A stretch of DNA of 64,000 nt from Microlunatus panaciterrae. GTDB taxonomy: Bacteria; Actinomycetota; Actinomycetes; Propionibacteriales; Propionibacteriaceae. The stretch covers positions 3,906,001 through 3,970,000 of the forward strand of contig NZ_JAFBCF010000001.1 of assembly GCF_016907535.1 (NCBI RefSeq). Reading direction: 5' to 3'. The notes below the pieces were generated by a model. The model made no database searches. It worked only from the letters and a program-made list of their open reading frames with translations, and had not been told where the DNA came from. Below are positions 54,751-63,197 of the stretch, piece by piece. How positions within the stretch are numbered: the stretch's first letter is position 1; every line of letters starts with the position of its first letter. Made by a program: the position numbers and the translations under genes.

Positions 54751-55683
54751 ATGGCCATCCCGGCAACAGGAGTGGCACCGTCCGTCGAGGACCTCGCCCG
54801 GCGCGATCGCAAGCCCTCGGTCACGTCACGGCCGAGGAAGGCGAAGATCACCCTCTGGAGCGTGATCAAGACCCTGCTCTTCTATGCGATGCTGATCTTC
54901 CTCGCGGTCGGCATGTTGTTGCCGTTTCTGTGGATGATCACCACCTCACTCGAGCCGCCCGGCACCGCATTCAGCTACCCCCCGAAGATCCTGCCGACCA
55001 CCTTCGACCTGACCAGCTATCGGCAGCTCTTCACCCTGGTGCCGTTCGCCCGCTACTTCCTGAACACGCTGATCGTCACGGCCGCCACCGTCGTCGGACA
55101 GACGATCTTCTGCTCGACCGCTGCCTACGCGTTCGCGCGCCTGCAGTTCATCGGTCGCAAGGCACTGTTCATCCTGTTCCTGGCGACGATGATGATCCCG
55201 TTCCAGGTGACGATGATCCCGCTGTTCCTGATGGTCTTCCAGCTGGGGTGGGTGAACACCTACTTCGGTCTGATCGGGCCGGGGATCTCCAGCGCCTTCG
55301 GGATCTTCCTTCTGCGGCAGGCTTTCCTCACCATCCCGCGTGACTACCAGGACGCGGCGCGGATCGACGGTGCCTCGGAGTGGACCGTCTTCTTCCGCAT
55401 CTTCCTGCCGTTGACCAAACCGGCTCTGGCCACAGTGGGGGTGTTCTCCTTCATGGGCACCTGGAACGACCTGCTGTGGCCGCTGCTGGTCAGTCGCGAT
55501 GAGGAGCACCGGACCCTCGAGCTCGGCCTGGCCTACTTCAATGCCAGCGCGTCGGCCTTCCAGCAGCCCAACTGGCCGCTGATGATGGCCGCTGCGGTGG
55601 TGGTGCTGGTGCCCGTGCTGGCTGTCTACATCTTCGCCCAGCGGTACTTCGTCGCTGGCATCTCTCTGTCCGGAGTGAAGTGA
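54751..55683 (+). CDS. sugar ABC transporter permease (MalG-type)
   Basis: 310 residues with a ~40-residue basic N-terminus, then six predicted helices (FYAMLIFLAVGMLLPFLWMITTS first) and the EAA loop DYQDAARIDGASEWTVFFRIFLPLTKP near residue 215. GGGAGAG about 6 nt before the ATG. Its stop overlaps the start of the following glycosidase gene, so import and breakdown are translationally linked. No ATPase gene in the operon. Confidence 0.93.
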   Translation: MAIPATGVAPSVEDLARRDRKPSVTSRPRKAKITLWSVIKTLLFYAMLIFLAVGMLLPFLWMITTSLEPPGTAFSYPPKILPTTFDLTSYRQLFTLVPFARYFLNTLIVTAATVVGQTIFCSTAAYAFARLQFIGRKALFILFLATMMIPFQVTMIPLFLMVFQLGWVNTYFGLIGPGISSAFGIFLLRQAFLTIPRDYQDAARIDGASEWTVFFRIFLPLTKPALATVGVFSFMGTWNDLLWPLLVSRDEEHRTLELGLAYFNASASAFQQPNWPLMMAAAVVVLVPVLAVYIFAQRYFVAGISLSGVK

Positions 55684-57746
55684 CCCCCGTGAACCCTTCC
55701 GCTGTCGGTTTCCCTGCAGACGACTACACCCCGTACGGCTACCTGAACCTGCCCACACACACCCGGCGGCTCAGCCCGCGAGGAGTGCTGCGCTCCAACG
55801 GCGTCGGGTTCGAATGGCACTACCCGGCGCTCGCGGCGACCTACGGCGGCCGGCGGAAGAAGTACCGCGCCGGCCTGCGCTGTGCCGGCGTCGACCTTGG
55901 CCGCACCATCGCGCCGCACCACTCGAGCAACGTCGTCGTCTTCGAGTACCCATCCGGACGGAGCACCTGGTTCACGCTCGGTGACGACCTGCTGTGCGGC
56001 CGGTTGGAGACCACCGACCAGGTCGTCCACCTGGTGGCCGAGTATGAGCGGGTGGTCTCCGCCGACGGCGAGTGGGGCGAGTCGGGGCTGGTCGGGAGGT
56101 TGGTCGAGGACCGGCTGGTGCTGCAGTCCTTCGAGGACGGGGACGCTTTCGCCCTGATGGCGGTCGGCGCCGAGCTCGAGGTGAGCTTCGACGACCACGG
56201 GCGGACCCGGCTGACCCTCATCGGCGACAGCCAGGACCAGCTGACCCTGCGGGCGGACCTGCGCGTCCGTCCGAACGGGGCCGGACCCGTGTCGGTGCTG
56301 ATGGCCCGTGGGGCGACCGCCGACGATGCGCTGACCAAGCTGGCCTTGGCGCCCGAGCCGGACCATATTCTGCAGGAACGGCTGGCCGCCGACCACGCCT
56401 TCTGGGCGGACGCGCCGGTGCTCACCGGCGACTGGCCGGAGCATTGGCGTCGCGGCGTGGTTTACGACCTGGAGACGCTCCGGATGATGATCAAGGAACC
56501 GATCGGCATCTACCGGCATCGCTGGGATGCGATGCAGATCCAGTCTCCCCGGATCGTGCTGGCTGAAGCGGCCATGGATGCCTTGGCGCTGGCCTGGGCA
56601 CAGCCGGAGGTGGCGGCCGAGATCCTGCTGGGGGTGTTCGCCGACGCCCCGCTGCCAAATGTGCCCTGTTCACGCGAGGATGGCAGCTACAACATGGTGT
56701 CGGCGGACGGGACGGTCTGCGGCACCGGACCCCAGTGGGGCTTCCCCTTCCTGGTCGCGGAGCGCATCGCCGACCGGCTACCCGCGCCGGACCACTGGCT
56801 GCGTGACCTCTACCCGCACCTGTCCACTTTCCTGGGCTGGTGGTTGGACTACCGGCGCGACGCCGACGGTTGGCTGGTGCACGCCTGCAGCTGGGAGTCG
56901 GGGCAGGATCTGTCGCCCCGGTTCGGGGACCAGCCGCTCGGTGGTGGCCACCCGACGTGGGCGCTGCGTCCGGTCGACCTGCACGCGGCGGTGGCGCACG
57001 CCGCGACCCTGATGTCCACCTGGGCCGAGCTGGTGGCGCCCGAGGAGGCCTCGCGCTGGCGCAGCGTCGCGGCCGAGATGACCGAACGGACACGGCAGCT
57101 GTGGCGGCCTGCCGACGACGGTGCCGGTCGGTTCGCCGACGTCGACGGCAGCAGCGGCCGGCCGACCGCGGTAGATGACGTGATGCTGCTGTCGCCGCTG
57201 GCATTGGCCGTGGCGAGCACCGACCAGGCCCGCGCGCTGGAGACCGCGCTGGAGAAGGTCGACCCGGTCGACCTGGTCTGGCCCATGTTCGTCTGGACGC
57301 CGGTGCTCGCGGCGGAACAGATCGGCCGACCCGACATCGCTGGTGGGCTCAGCGCCGACGTGATCGACCGCGCCTACCGGCACTGGGATGCGCGCACCTA
57401 CGACGGCACCACGACGCTGCCCGGCGTCGCCTGCGAGTACTGGCCGTTGAGCGGTCGCTGTGGCGGCGAAGGCTACGGCTGGGGCGCCTTCACGGTCGAG
57501 CTGCTGATCAGCACCGTCGTCGGTGTCGCGTTGGGTACCGACGGGATCACCGTGCGCCCCAACCTGCCGGAGGCTTTCCGGGTCAGCGGGCGACGCTACG
57601 CTCTCGCCATCACCATCCGGGGCCACCGCCGCGAGATCGTCCTGCAGCCCGGTCCCGACCGGACCGTACGGGTGAGCGGTCTGGGGGAGCCTGCCCGACT
57701 GACCTGGGGCGAGGCCCTCGAGCGTAGTTGGACCGAGCTCGGGTGA
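55680..57746 (+). CDS. MGH1-like (alpha/alpha)6 glycoside hydrolase
   Basis: 688 residues. The first ~230 form a beta-rich domain; the rest is an (alpha/alpha)6 barrel like GH63/GH37/MGH1-type enzymes. Useful blocks are IYRHRWDAMQIQSPRIVL (substrate-site Trp-Asp), LVHACSWESGQDLSPRFG and, near the C-terminus, GVACEYWPLSGRCGGEGYGWGAFTVELL, where this group keeps a catalytic-site Glu. No signal peptide, so cytosolic. The start overlaps the permease stop and its own stop overlaps the next gene. Substrate unknown; the island suggests a plant-type glycan. Confidence 0.75.
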   Translation: MTPVNPSAVGFPADDYTPYGYLNLPTHTRRLSPRGVLRSNGVGFEWHYPALAATYGGRRKKYRAGLRCAGVDLGRTIAPHHSSNVVVFEYPSGRSTWFTLGDDLLCGRLETTDQVVHLVAEYERVVSADGEWGESGLVGRLVEDRLVLQSFEDGDAFALMAVGAELEVSFDDHGRTRLTLIGDSQDQLTLRADLRVRPNGAGPVSVLMARGATADDALTKLALAPEPDHILQERLAADHAFWADAPVLTGDWPEHWRRGVVYDLETLRMMIKEPIGIYRHRWDAMQIQSPRIVLAEAAMDALALAWAQPEVAAEILLGVFADAPLPNVPCSREDGSYNMVSADGTVCGTGPQWGFPFLVAERIADRLPAPDHWLRDLYPHLSTFLGWWLDYRRDADGWLVHACSWESGQDLSPRFGDQPLGGGHPTWALRPVDLHAAVAHAATLMSTWAELVAPEEASRWRSVAAEMTERTRQLWRPADDGAGRFADVDGSSGRPTAVDDVMLLSPLALAVASTDQARALETALEKVDPVDLVWPMFVWTPVLAAEQIGRPDIAGGLSADVIDRAYRHWDARTYDGTTTLPGVACEYWPLSGRCGGEGYGWGAFTVELLISTVVGVALGTDGITVRPNLPEAFRVSGRRYALAITIRGHRREIVLQPGPDRTVRVSGLGEPARLTWGEALERSWTELG

Positions 57747-60430
57747 GCACCGCACAGACGCTCGGACCGTGGACGGTGCAGAAGTTCGCCGGGGGCCGCA
57801 GCGTGCAGACCGACCGTGCGCGAGCCTGGGAGGAGCTGGGCTTCGCCAAGGACGACTCGGGTCCGTTCCGCTACCTGACCTCGTTGCCTCTGGTGATCGT
57901 GGGTGACCACGAACGCGTCCTGCTGCGCTTCGGCGCGGTCAGCTATGCCTGCGTCGTGGACGTCGACGGGGTGGAGGTGGGCCGCCACACCGGTCTGTGG
58001 GACAGCTTCGAGATCGATGTCACCGATGCCGTCCGCGACCCCGGCGGCCACACCCTCGGTGTGACGGTAGAGAAGCCAGCAAGCCTCACTGCGGGCCCCG
58101 ACTCCGCTCACGTCGCCGGACGCTATGCCACCCGGGAGGTGCTGGCCGGCTTCCTGCCCTATGTGTGGGGCCGTATCCACGGTGGCATCTGGCAACCGGT
58201 CGAACTGGTCGTGGTCAGCCAGACCAGGGTGACTGGCCTTGACGTGTGGGGTGACCCGGACGGCCTGGTCAGTGCCGTGGTGGCGACGTCCCGGCCGGCC
58301 CGCGGGCGGATTGACCTTTGCGACCCGAACGGTGTCCCGATGGGCAGCCATCCGTTCGACACCACCGCCGGCGGCACTGTACACATCCGGGTCGCCGCGG
58401 CCCGGCCCTGGTCGGTCGACGACCCCGCCCTGTACACCGTCAGCGTCTATCTTGACGACGGCACCGACCCGCCCGTCGTCAGACGGCTCGGACTGCGTCG
58501 ACTCGAGGTCCGGACCGAGGGACGGACCTCGGGGCTACGGCTGAACGGCGAGCCGCTCTACCCGCGGATGATCTTGAGCTGGGGCTGGTACCCGGACCGG
58601 CTGGCGCCGGACCCGGGGCCAGAGCGGGTCCGGGCCGACCTGGAGACCCTTCGCCAGATGGGATTCAACGGCGTCAAGCTGTGCCTGTGGTTCCCGCCGG
58701 ACTACTACTTCGAGATCGCCGACGAGCTGGGCATGCTGCTCTGGGTGGAACTGCCGATGTGGTTGCCCAGGCCCACTCCGGGCTTCGCGGACCAATTGCA
58801 GGCCGAGACAACGGCGCTGGTCGAGGCGGCACGTCAACATCCGAGCGTGATCATCTACACCTTGGGATGCGAGCTCAGCTCGGCCGTCGACGCGACCGTA
58901 CTGGGTCCGCTCTATCGGCAGGTGAAGGAGCTCACCAGGGACGCGATCGTGTGTGACAACTCCGGCTCCGGTGAGGCGTACGGTGGTGCGGCGGACGCGT
59001 TCCGGGACTTCTACGACCACCATCTCTACTGTGAGCTGGAGCACCTCGGCGAGACCTTCGACTACTTCGCGCCCGGCTGGCGTGCGCCGATGCCGTGGCT
59101 GTTCGGCGAGTTCTGCGACCTGGACACCTTCCGGGACCTGCGGGTCCTCGGAGCCGGCACCGACCAGGCGCCGTGGTGGCTCAGCGGTGCCGCCGAGACC
59201 AACTCCCAAGGTGCCCGCTGGCAGTTCGACGTCCCGTTCATGGAGGATCGGTTGCGAGCCGGTGGCTGGTGGGAACGCGGAGAAGAGCTGGACCGGATCA
59301 GCCGGAACGCGGCTGAGCTGCACCGCAAGGTCACGCTGGAGACGGTCCGGTTGCGGTCCGATACCTCGGGTTATGTGATCACCACCGAACGTGACACCCC
59401 GATCAGCACGTCAGGCCTGATCGACGACCTCGGCAGTCCCAAGTTCGACCCGCAGCAGTTCGCCACCTTCAACTCCGACACGGTTCTGCTGATCGCACCG
59501 GAACGACGGCGGCGGTGGGAGGCGGGCGGTGACCGGCCGGCGCCGCCCGACCCTTGGTGCCACCCGGCGGGCTCCCAGGCCAGGCTGCACTTGCTGGTGG
59601 CGCATCATCACGCTCCGACCAGGTTGGAGCGGGCTTCGTGGACGCTGACGACCGCCGCCGGTCACGTGGGCGGTGCCGGCCAGATTCCTGCGCAGCGACT
59701 CGCTGTCGGCGTCCAGCAGATCGGTGTCGCCGACCTTGCCCTGCCTGTTGAGAGCGGCCCGGTCGAGCTGCGCATCCGGGGCGAGGTGTCCGGACAGACG
59801 GTCAGCAACAGCTGGACCCTCTGGGTGGTTCCGGCCGACCCCTGGCAGGGCCTGGCCGCGATCACCGTTGACGACCCCGCCGACCGGTTCCGCGGCCTGC
59901 CGGCTGCTCTGCAGAGCGGTGGGCGACAGCTCCCGAAGGCGCCGCTCGATGTTCCGGTGCTGGCGGCCCGGTGGAGCGACGGTCTGGCTGCCTTCGTCCG
60001 GGACGGTGGCGGTCGGGCCCTGATCGCGCTGGACCGGCAGAGTGGTGGGCCGGTGCCGTTGGTGGCTGAACCGTTCTGGCGCGAGTCGCTCAAGGTAATC
60101 GAACCGCACCCGTGGTGGGACGGCTTTCCCCACACCGGGACCGTAGGTTTGCAGTTTCTCGGCTGCGCCACCGACCTCAGCATGGACACCTCAGGGTTGG
60201 CTGACCTGCCTGACATCCAGACGGTGGATCCGCTGCTCCGCCGGCTGGACGCTCGCACCGGCATCACGCACGACTACGCGGTGTCCGCGGAGTGGGGGTC
60301 GGGCAAGCTGCTGCTCACCTCTCTGCGCTTCGAAGGTGGTCGTGGATCGCAGCCGGTGGGCCTAGCCCGTAACGTCGGCGCGCAGGCTCTGCTGGCGACG
60401 TGGCTCCAGGGTCTGAGCCCGGCGTCGTAG
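57743..60430 (+). CDS. GH2-like glycoside hydrolase (altered acid/base motif)
   Basis: 895 residues. Jelly-roll sugar-binding domain (~1-190: VWGRIHGGIWQPVELVVV), an Ig-like domain, then a TIM barrel (~270-490) with LRLNGEPLYPRMILSWGWYPD and LETLRQMGFNGVKLCLWFPPDYYFEIADELGMLLWVELPMWLP. The predicted acid/base Glu377 lies in YTLGCELS, where nearly all GH2 enzymes have Gly-Asn-Glu; the Asn is Cys here. The nucleophile candidate is Glu456 in LFGEFCD. A long C-terminal part (~560-895) has no recognised domain. GTG 57743 overlaps the upstream stop. Last gene of the island operon; probably cytosolic. Confidence 0.78.
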   Translation: MSTAQTLGPWTVQKFAGGRSVQTDRARAWEELGFAKDDSGPFRYLTSLPLVIVGDHERVLLRFGAVSYACVVDVDGVEVGRHTGLWDSFEIDVTDAVRDPGGHTLGVTVEKPASLTAGPDSAHVAGRYATREVLAGFLPYVWGRIHGGIWQPVELVVVSQTRVTGLDVWGDPDGLVSAVVATSRPARGRIDLCDPNGVPMGSHPFDTTAGGTVHIRVAAARPWSVDDPALYTVSVYLDDGTDPPVVRRLGLRRLEVRTEGRTSGLRLNGEPLYPRMILSWGWYPDRLAPDPGPERVRADLETLRQMGFNGVKLCLWFPPDYYFEIADELGMLLWVELPMWLPRPTPGFADQLQAETTALVEAARQHPSVIIYTLGCELSSAVDATVLGPLYRQVKELTRDAIVCDNSGSGEAYGGAADAFRDFYDHHLYCELEHLGETFDYFAPGWRAPMPWLFGEFCDLDTFRDLRVLGAGTDQAPWWLSGAAETNSQGARWQFDVPFMEDRLRAGGWWERGEELDRISRNAAELHRKVTLETVRLRSDTSGYVITTERDTPISTSGLIDDLGSPKFDPQQFATFNSDTVLLIAPERRRRWEAGGDRPAPPDPWCHPAGSQARLHLLVAHHHAPTRLERASWTLTTAAGHVGGAGQIPAQRLAVGVQQIGVADLALPVESGPVELRIRGEVSGQTVSNSWTLWVVPADPWQGLAAITVDDPADRFRGLPAALQSGGRQLPKAPLDVPVLAARWSDGLAAFVRDGGGRALIALDRQSGGPVPLVAEPFWRESLKVIEPHPWWDGFPHTGTVGLQFLGCATDLSMDTSGLADLPDIQTVDPLLRRLDARTGITHDYAVSAEWGSGKLLLTSLRFEGGRGSQPVGLARNVGAQALLATWLQGLSPAS

Positions 60431-60443
60431 GACGCCGGACCGT

Positions 60444-60590
60444 CCCGGATCGCGCCGAAAACTCGACAGAACGCGAGAACTAGAGCCCCGTTCGCCCGGA
60501 TCGCGTCGAAAACTCGACAGAACGCGAGAACTGGAGCCCAGATCGCCCGGATCGCGTCGAAAACTTGACAGAACGCGAGTTTTCGAGACC
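60444..60590. repeat. 51-bp tandem repeat with terminal hairpin
   Basis: Three copies start at 60444, 60495 and 60546, the last incomplete. Each holds ACTCGACAGAACGCGAG (TTGACAG in the third). In the third copy TCGAAAACT (60557-60565) and AGTTTTCGA (60578-60586) form a perfect 9-bp stem, a possible terminator for the GH2 operon. Unrelated to the REP-like element. Confidence 0.8.
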
Positions 60591-60665
60591 GGATCACCCC
60601 CGGCTCGCGTTCGAGGCTCTCGTACGCGAGTATGCGCAGCGGCTTCCGGGCCGGGGTGCGGGAGT

Positions 60666-60824
60666 GGCCCTTCGACAGGCTCAGGTCGCGGCCGACTGGC
60701 TCAGGGCGCGGTGGCCTGGGTGGGGGCCCTTCGACTGGCTCAGGGCGCGGTGGTCAGGATCCCTTCGACTGACTCATGCGCGGTCGGCTGGCTCAGGGTG
60801 CGGTCGGCTGGCTCAAGGCGCGGG
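60666..60824. repeat. REP-like array E (reverse orientation, mostly truncated)
   Basis: One nearly full reverse copy begins at 60667 and another near 60727 (CCCTTCGACTGGCTCAGGG). Several partial units keep only the GGCTCAGGGCGCGG end (near 60696, 60790 and 60808), plus a decayed copy near 60770. Between the convergent GH2 and sepH genes. This and the 51-bp array fill the 423-bp gap; no gene is seen there. Confidence 0.8.
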
Positions 60825-60853
60825 GCGCCACCCCTTGCGATGCCCAGCTCGAC

Positions 60854-62347
60854 CTATTTGGGTCCGCCGTCGCGCGGCGGACCACCGAACATGATCTCGT
60901 CCCAGCTGGGAACCGAGGCACGCTTGCGTTTGGCCGGCTTCTTCTTCACGGGTGGGGCTATGCCGGCCTCACCCAGCGGGAGCGTCTCCGCCTGCTCGCT
61001 CTGAACCTCGCGCCCGTCATCGCCCGGATCTGCCACGTCGGTGGTAGGAGCATCCCGCTCCACCACGACTCCAGCGTCCTGGTCGGGCGCCTCAGCGGCG
61101 GGTGCTTCCGCTGGCGCGACGGGAGTCTGCTCGCTCTCCTCCCGGGCCACATCGTCTGACTCCGCCGCTTCACTCTCGGCTATCTCGGGCGCTGCGCCGA
61201 GCTCGTGAAGAGCAGGCTCGATCCGGGGCTCGTTCGGCCCGTCCGGCTGGTCGTGCTCCTCGTCGTCCTGCTCACCCGGCTCGACCGGGTAGTTGACCAC
61301 GATCGCCGGCTCCCAGCCACCGTTGTCGGTCTCCGGAACGGCCGAGGCGTCGCTGAGGCCCGAGTACACCCGGACCGAGTCCTCGCTGTAGCCGTCACCG
61401 CCGAGCATGTCGTAGAGCGTGTCCAACTGGCCTTCGCCAGGCTGGTGTTCCTCGGTCGCCTCCAGCGAGCCGCTGGGGACGGGCTCCACCTCGGCAGGTG
61501 ACCGGTCGAACCGCTTCCCGGTCTCACGGTGCAGCTCGGCGTAGACAGCGGCCTCCTCGGCGGCGGCCTTCGCGTCCCAGTCGGCATGCAGCTCCTGGAA
61601 CGACGTCTCCTCCTCGGGGGCGGTCTTGCCCGGAAGATGGCCCCGCTGCCGCTCAGCCGTCGCCCGCACCAGGGCCAGCTCGTCACTGAGGTCGAGCGTC
61701 GGCTCGGTGTCTGCCGGCTCCTGGCCCTCGGCCATGGCTGCGGGTTCGCTGCCAGGCTGTGATCTCTTCACCGACGACTGCTCGCCCAGCACCCAGCGCG
61801 CCTCGTCGTTTCCGGCAACAGAGAAACGGCCGCGGACGTCGAACAGGAAGGTGGCCTGCCGCTGTGACTCGTCGGAGCCATAGGTGGCGGTGACCGACCA
61901 GCGGCCGTCCTCCATCCGGGCGGAGTCCCAGTCCAGCGTGTCGATGTCCACCCCGCGGCTGACCAGCCGATCGGTCAGCGTGATCCGCAGGTTGCGGTGT
62001 CCCGAGGTCTCACCGCGGCGACGCACTGACGAAGCCATCGCCAAGCCGGCCACGTGCTCGCGCTCCGCCAGCACCGGTGCGGCGAACGGCTCGACCCGCT
62101 CCACCGGTATCCCGGCAGCCCGGGCGACGTCCTCCAACGACTCGCCAGCCCGGATCCGCGCCTGAATGTCGCGGGGTCTTAGTGCGCTTTCCAATTCGAT
62201 CTCCAGTTGTGCAAGTCGTGGTCGGTCGCCACGCAATGCAGCGCGCAGCCGGTCGTCGGCAAGGATAGCCAACTCCTCGCCACTATCGGTCACCACAATC
62301 AGCGACCGGCCGTCCGCGGTCAGCCGGACGGGTCGTGCCGTGCGCAT
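60854..62347 (-). CDS. sepH: cell division protein SepH (DUF3071)
   Basis: 497 residues. The N-terminal DUF3071 domain (~1-170) has LTADGRSLIVVTDSGEELAILADDRLRAAL and a helix-turn-helix-like LRPRDIQARIRAGESLEDVARAAGIPVERVEPFAAPVLAEREH. A long acidic, Glu/Pro-rich disordered middle follows, then a short conserved end KRASVPSWDEIMFGGP. This arrangement is that of SepH, which binds FtsZ and helps Z-ring assembly in Streptomyces and mycobacteria. AAGGAG lies 11 nt before the ATG, slightly far. Confidence 0.9.
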   Translation of the reverse strand: MRTARPVRLTADGRSLIVVTDSGEELAILADDRLRAALRGDRPRLAQLEIELESALRPRDIQARIRAGESLEDVARAAGIPVERVEPFAAPVLAEREHVAGLAMASSVRRRGETSGHRNLRITLTDRLVSRGVDIDTLDWDSARMEDGRWSVTATYGSDESQRQATFLFDVRGRFSVAGNDEARWVLGEQSSVKRSQPGSEPAAMAEGQEPADTEPTLDLSDELALVRATAERQRGHLPGKTAPEEETSFQELHADWDAKAAAEEAAVYAELHRETGKRFDRSPAEVEPVPSGSLEATEEHQPGEGQLDTLYDMLGGDGYSEDSVRVYSGLSDASAVPETDNGGWEPAIVVNYPVEPGEQDDEEHDQPDGPNEPRIEPALHELGAAPEIAESEAAESDDVAREESEQTPVAPAEAPAAEAPDQDAGVVVERDAPTTDVADPGDDGREVQSEQAETLPLGEAGIAPPVKKKPAKRKRASVPSWDEIMFGGPPRDGGPK

Positions 62348-62442
62348 CGATGTGGCAGCTCCTTCGGGTGTGGCTACCCGTAACCTACTCCGCCGCGAGG
62401 GCCGTCGCGGAAGGCTCTGGGCACCCTGCGGGCCGACCGTAC

Positions 62443-62448
62443 TAGCGT
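62443..62448 (+). promoter_or_regulatory. -10 box TAGCGT of a putative leaderless mRNA
   Basis: TAGCGT is followed by 6 nt and GTG 62455, with no ribosome site. In the 107-bp divergent gap between sepH and the TRIC gene. Confidence 0.4.
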
Positions 62449-62454
62449 CGGGGT

Positions 62455-63099
62455 GTGTCCCTCCCGCTGCCTGCTCTCCTGGTCAGCCCGCTGCAGGTCT
62501 CCCTCGATCTGGCGGGCATCTCCGTGTTCGCGCTCTCCGGTGCGCTGGTCGCCGTACGCAAGAAACTGGACGTGGTGGGGGTGCTGGTGCTGGCTCTGGT
62601 CACCGGTCTCGGCGGCGGGATGCTGCGTGACCTGCTGATCGGCGCGGTCCCACCCGCGACGCTGCAGGACTGGCGCTATCTGCTGGTGCCGATGTTGGCA
62701 GGGCTGGTCGTCTTCCGGTTCCACCCTCGGATCGCCCGGATCGAGCCTTACATCAACGTCTCCGATGCATTGGGGCTCGGCCTCTTCTGCGTCACCGGGT
62801 CAGCGAAGGCCATGCAGTACGGCCTCGGCCCGGTGCCGAGTGCGCTGATGGGCGTGCTCACCGGCATCGGCGGCGGGATCCTGCGTGACCTGCTGGCCGG
62901 CCGGACACCGATTGTGCTGCGGCAGGAGGTGTACGCCCTGCCGGCACTCGCCGGCGCCCTCGTCGTCGTCGTGCCATGGGAGCTCGGGCTGTATCGGCCG
63001 TGGGTGGCGATCGCCGCCGCCGGGGTCTGCATTGCGCTCCGCCTGCTCGCTATCCGGTTCCGGTGGGAGATGCCGCACGCCGGCAGCCTGCGCGGCTGA
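62455..63099 (+). CDS. trimeric intracellular cation (TRIC/UPF0126) channel family protein
   Basis: 214 residues, about seven transmembrane helices as two inverted repeats. Each repeat has the signature Gly-rich break: ALVTGLGGGMLRDLLIG near residue 55 and VLTGIGGGILRDLLAG near 141. Prokaryotic TRIC proteins are K+-permeable trimers; the YicG/YvgT bacterial branch may carry other small solutes such as glycine. GTG 62455 is supported by the TAGCGT box 6 nt upstream. Divergent from sepH. Confidence 0.88.
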   Translation: MSLPLPALLVSPLQVSLDLAGISVFALSGALVAVRKKLDVVGVLVLALVTGLGGGMLRDLLIGAVPPATLQDWRYLLVPMLAGLVVFRFHPRIARIEPYINVSDALGLGLFCVTGSAKAMQYGLGPVPSALMGVLTGIGGGILRDLLAGRTPIVLRQEVYALPALAGALVVVVPWELGLYRPWVAIAAAGVCIALRLLAIRFRWEMPHAGSLRG

Positions 63100-63197
63100 C
63101 CGGAGCTCGGCGGACCGGTCATGGACGACGTCGGCGACCGGCGATCACGACCCAGCCCGGGCGCCGGGCGCATGTCCCGCTTTGCGAGGATCATCTC

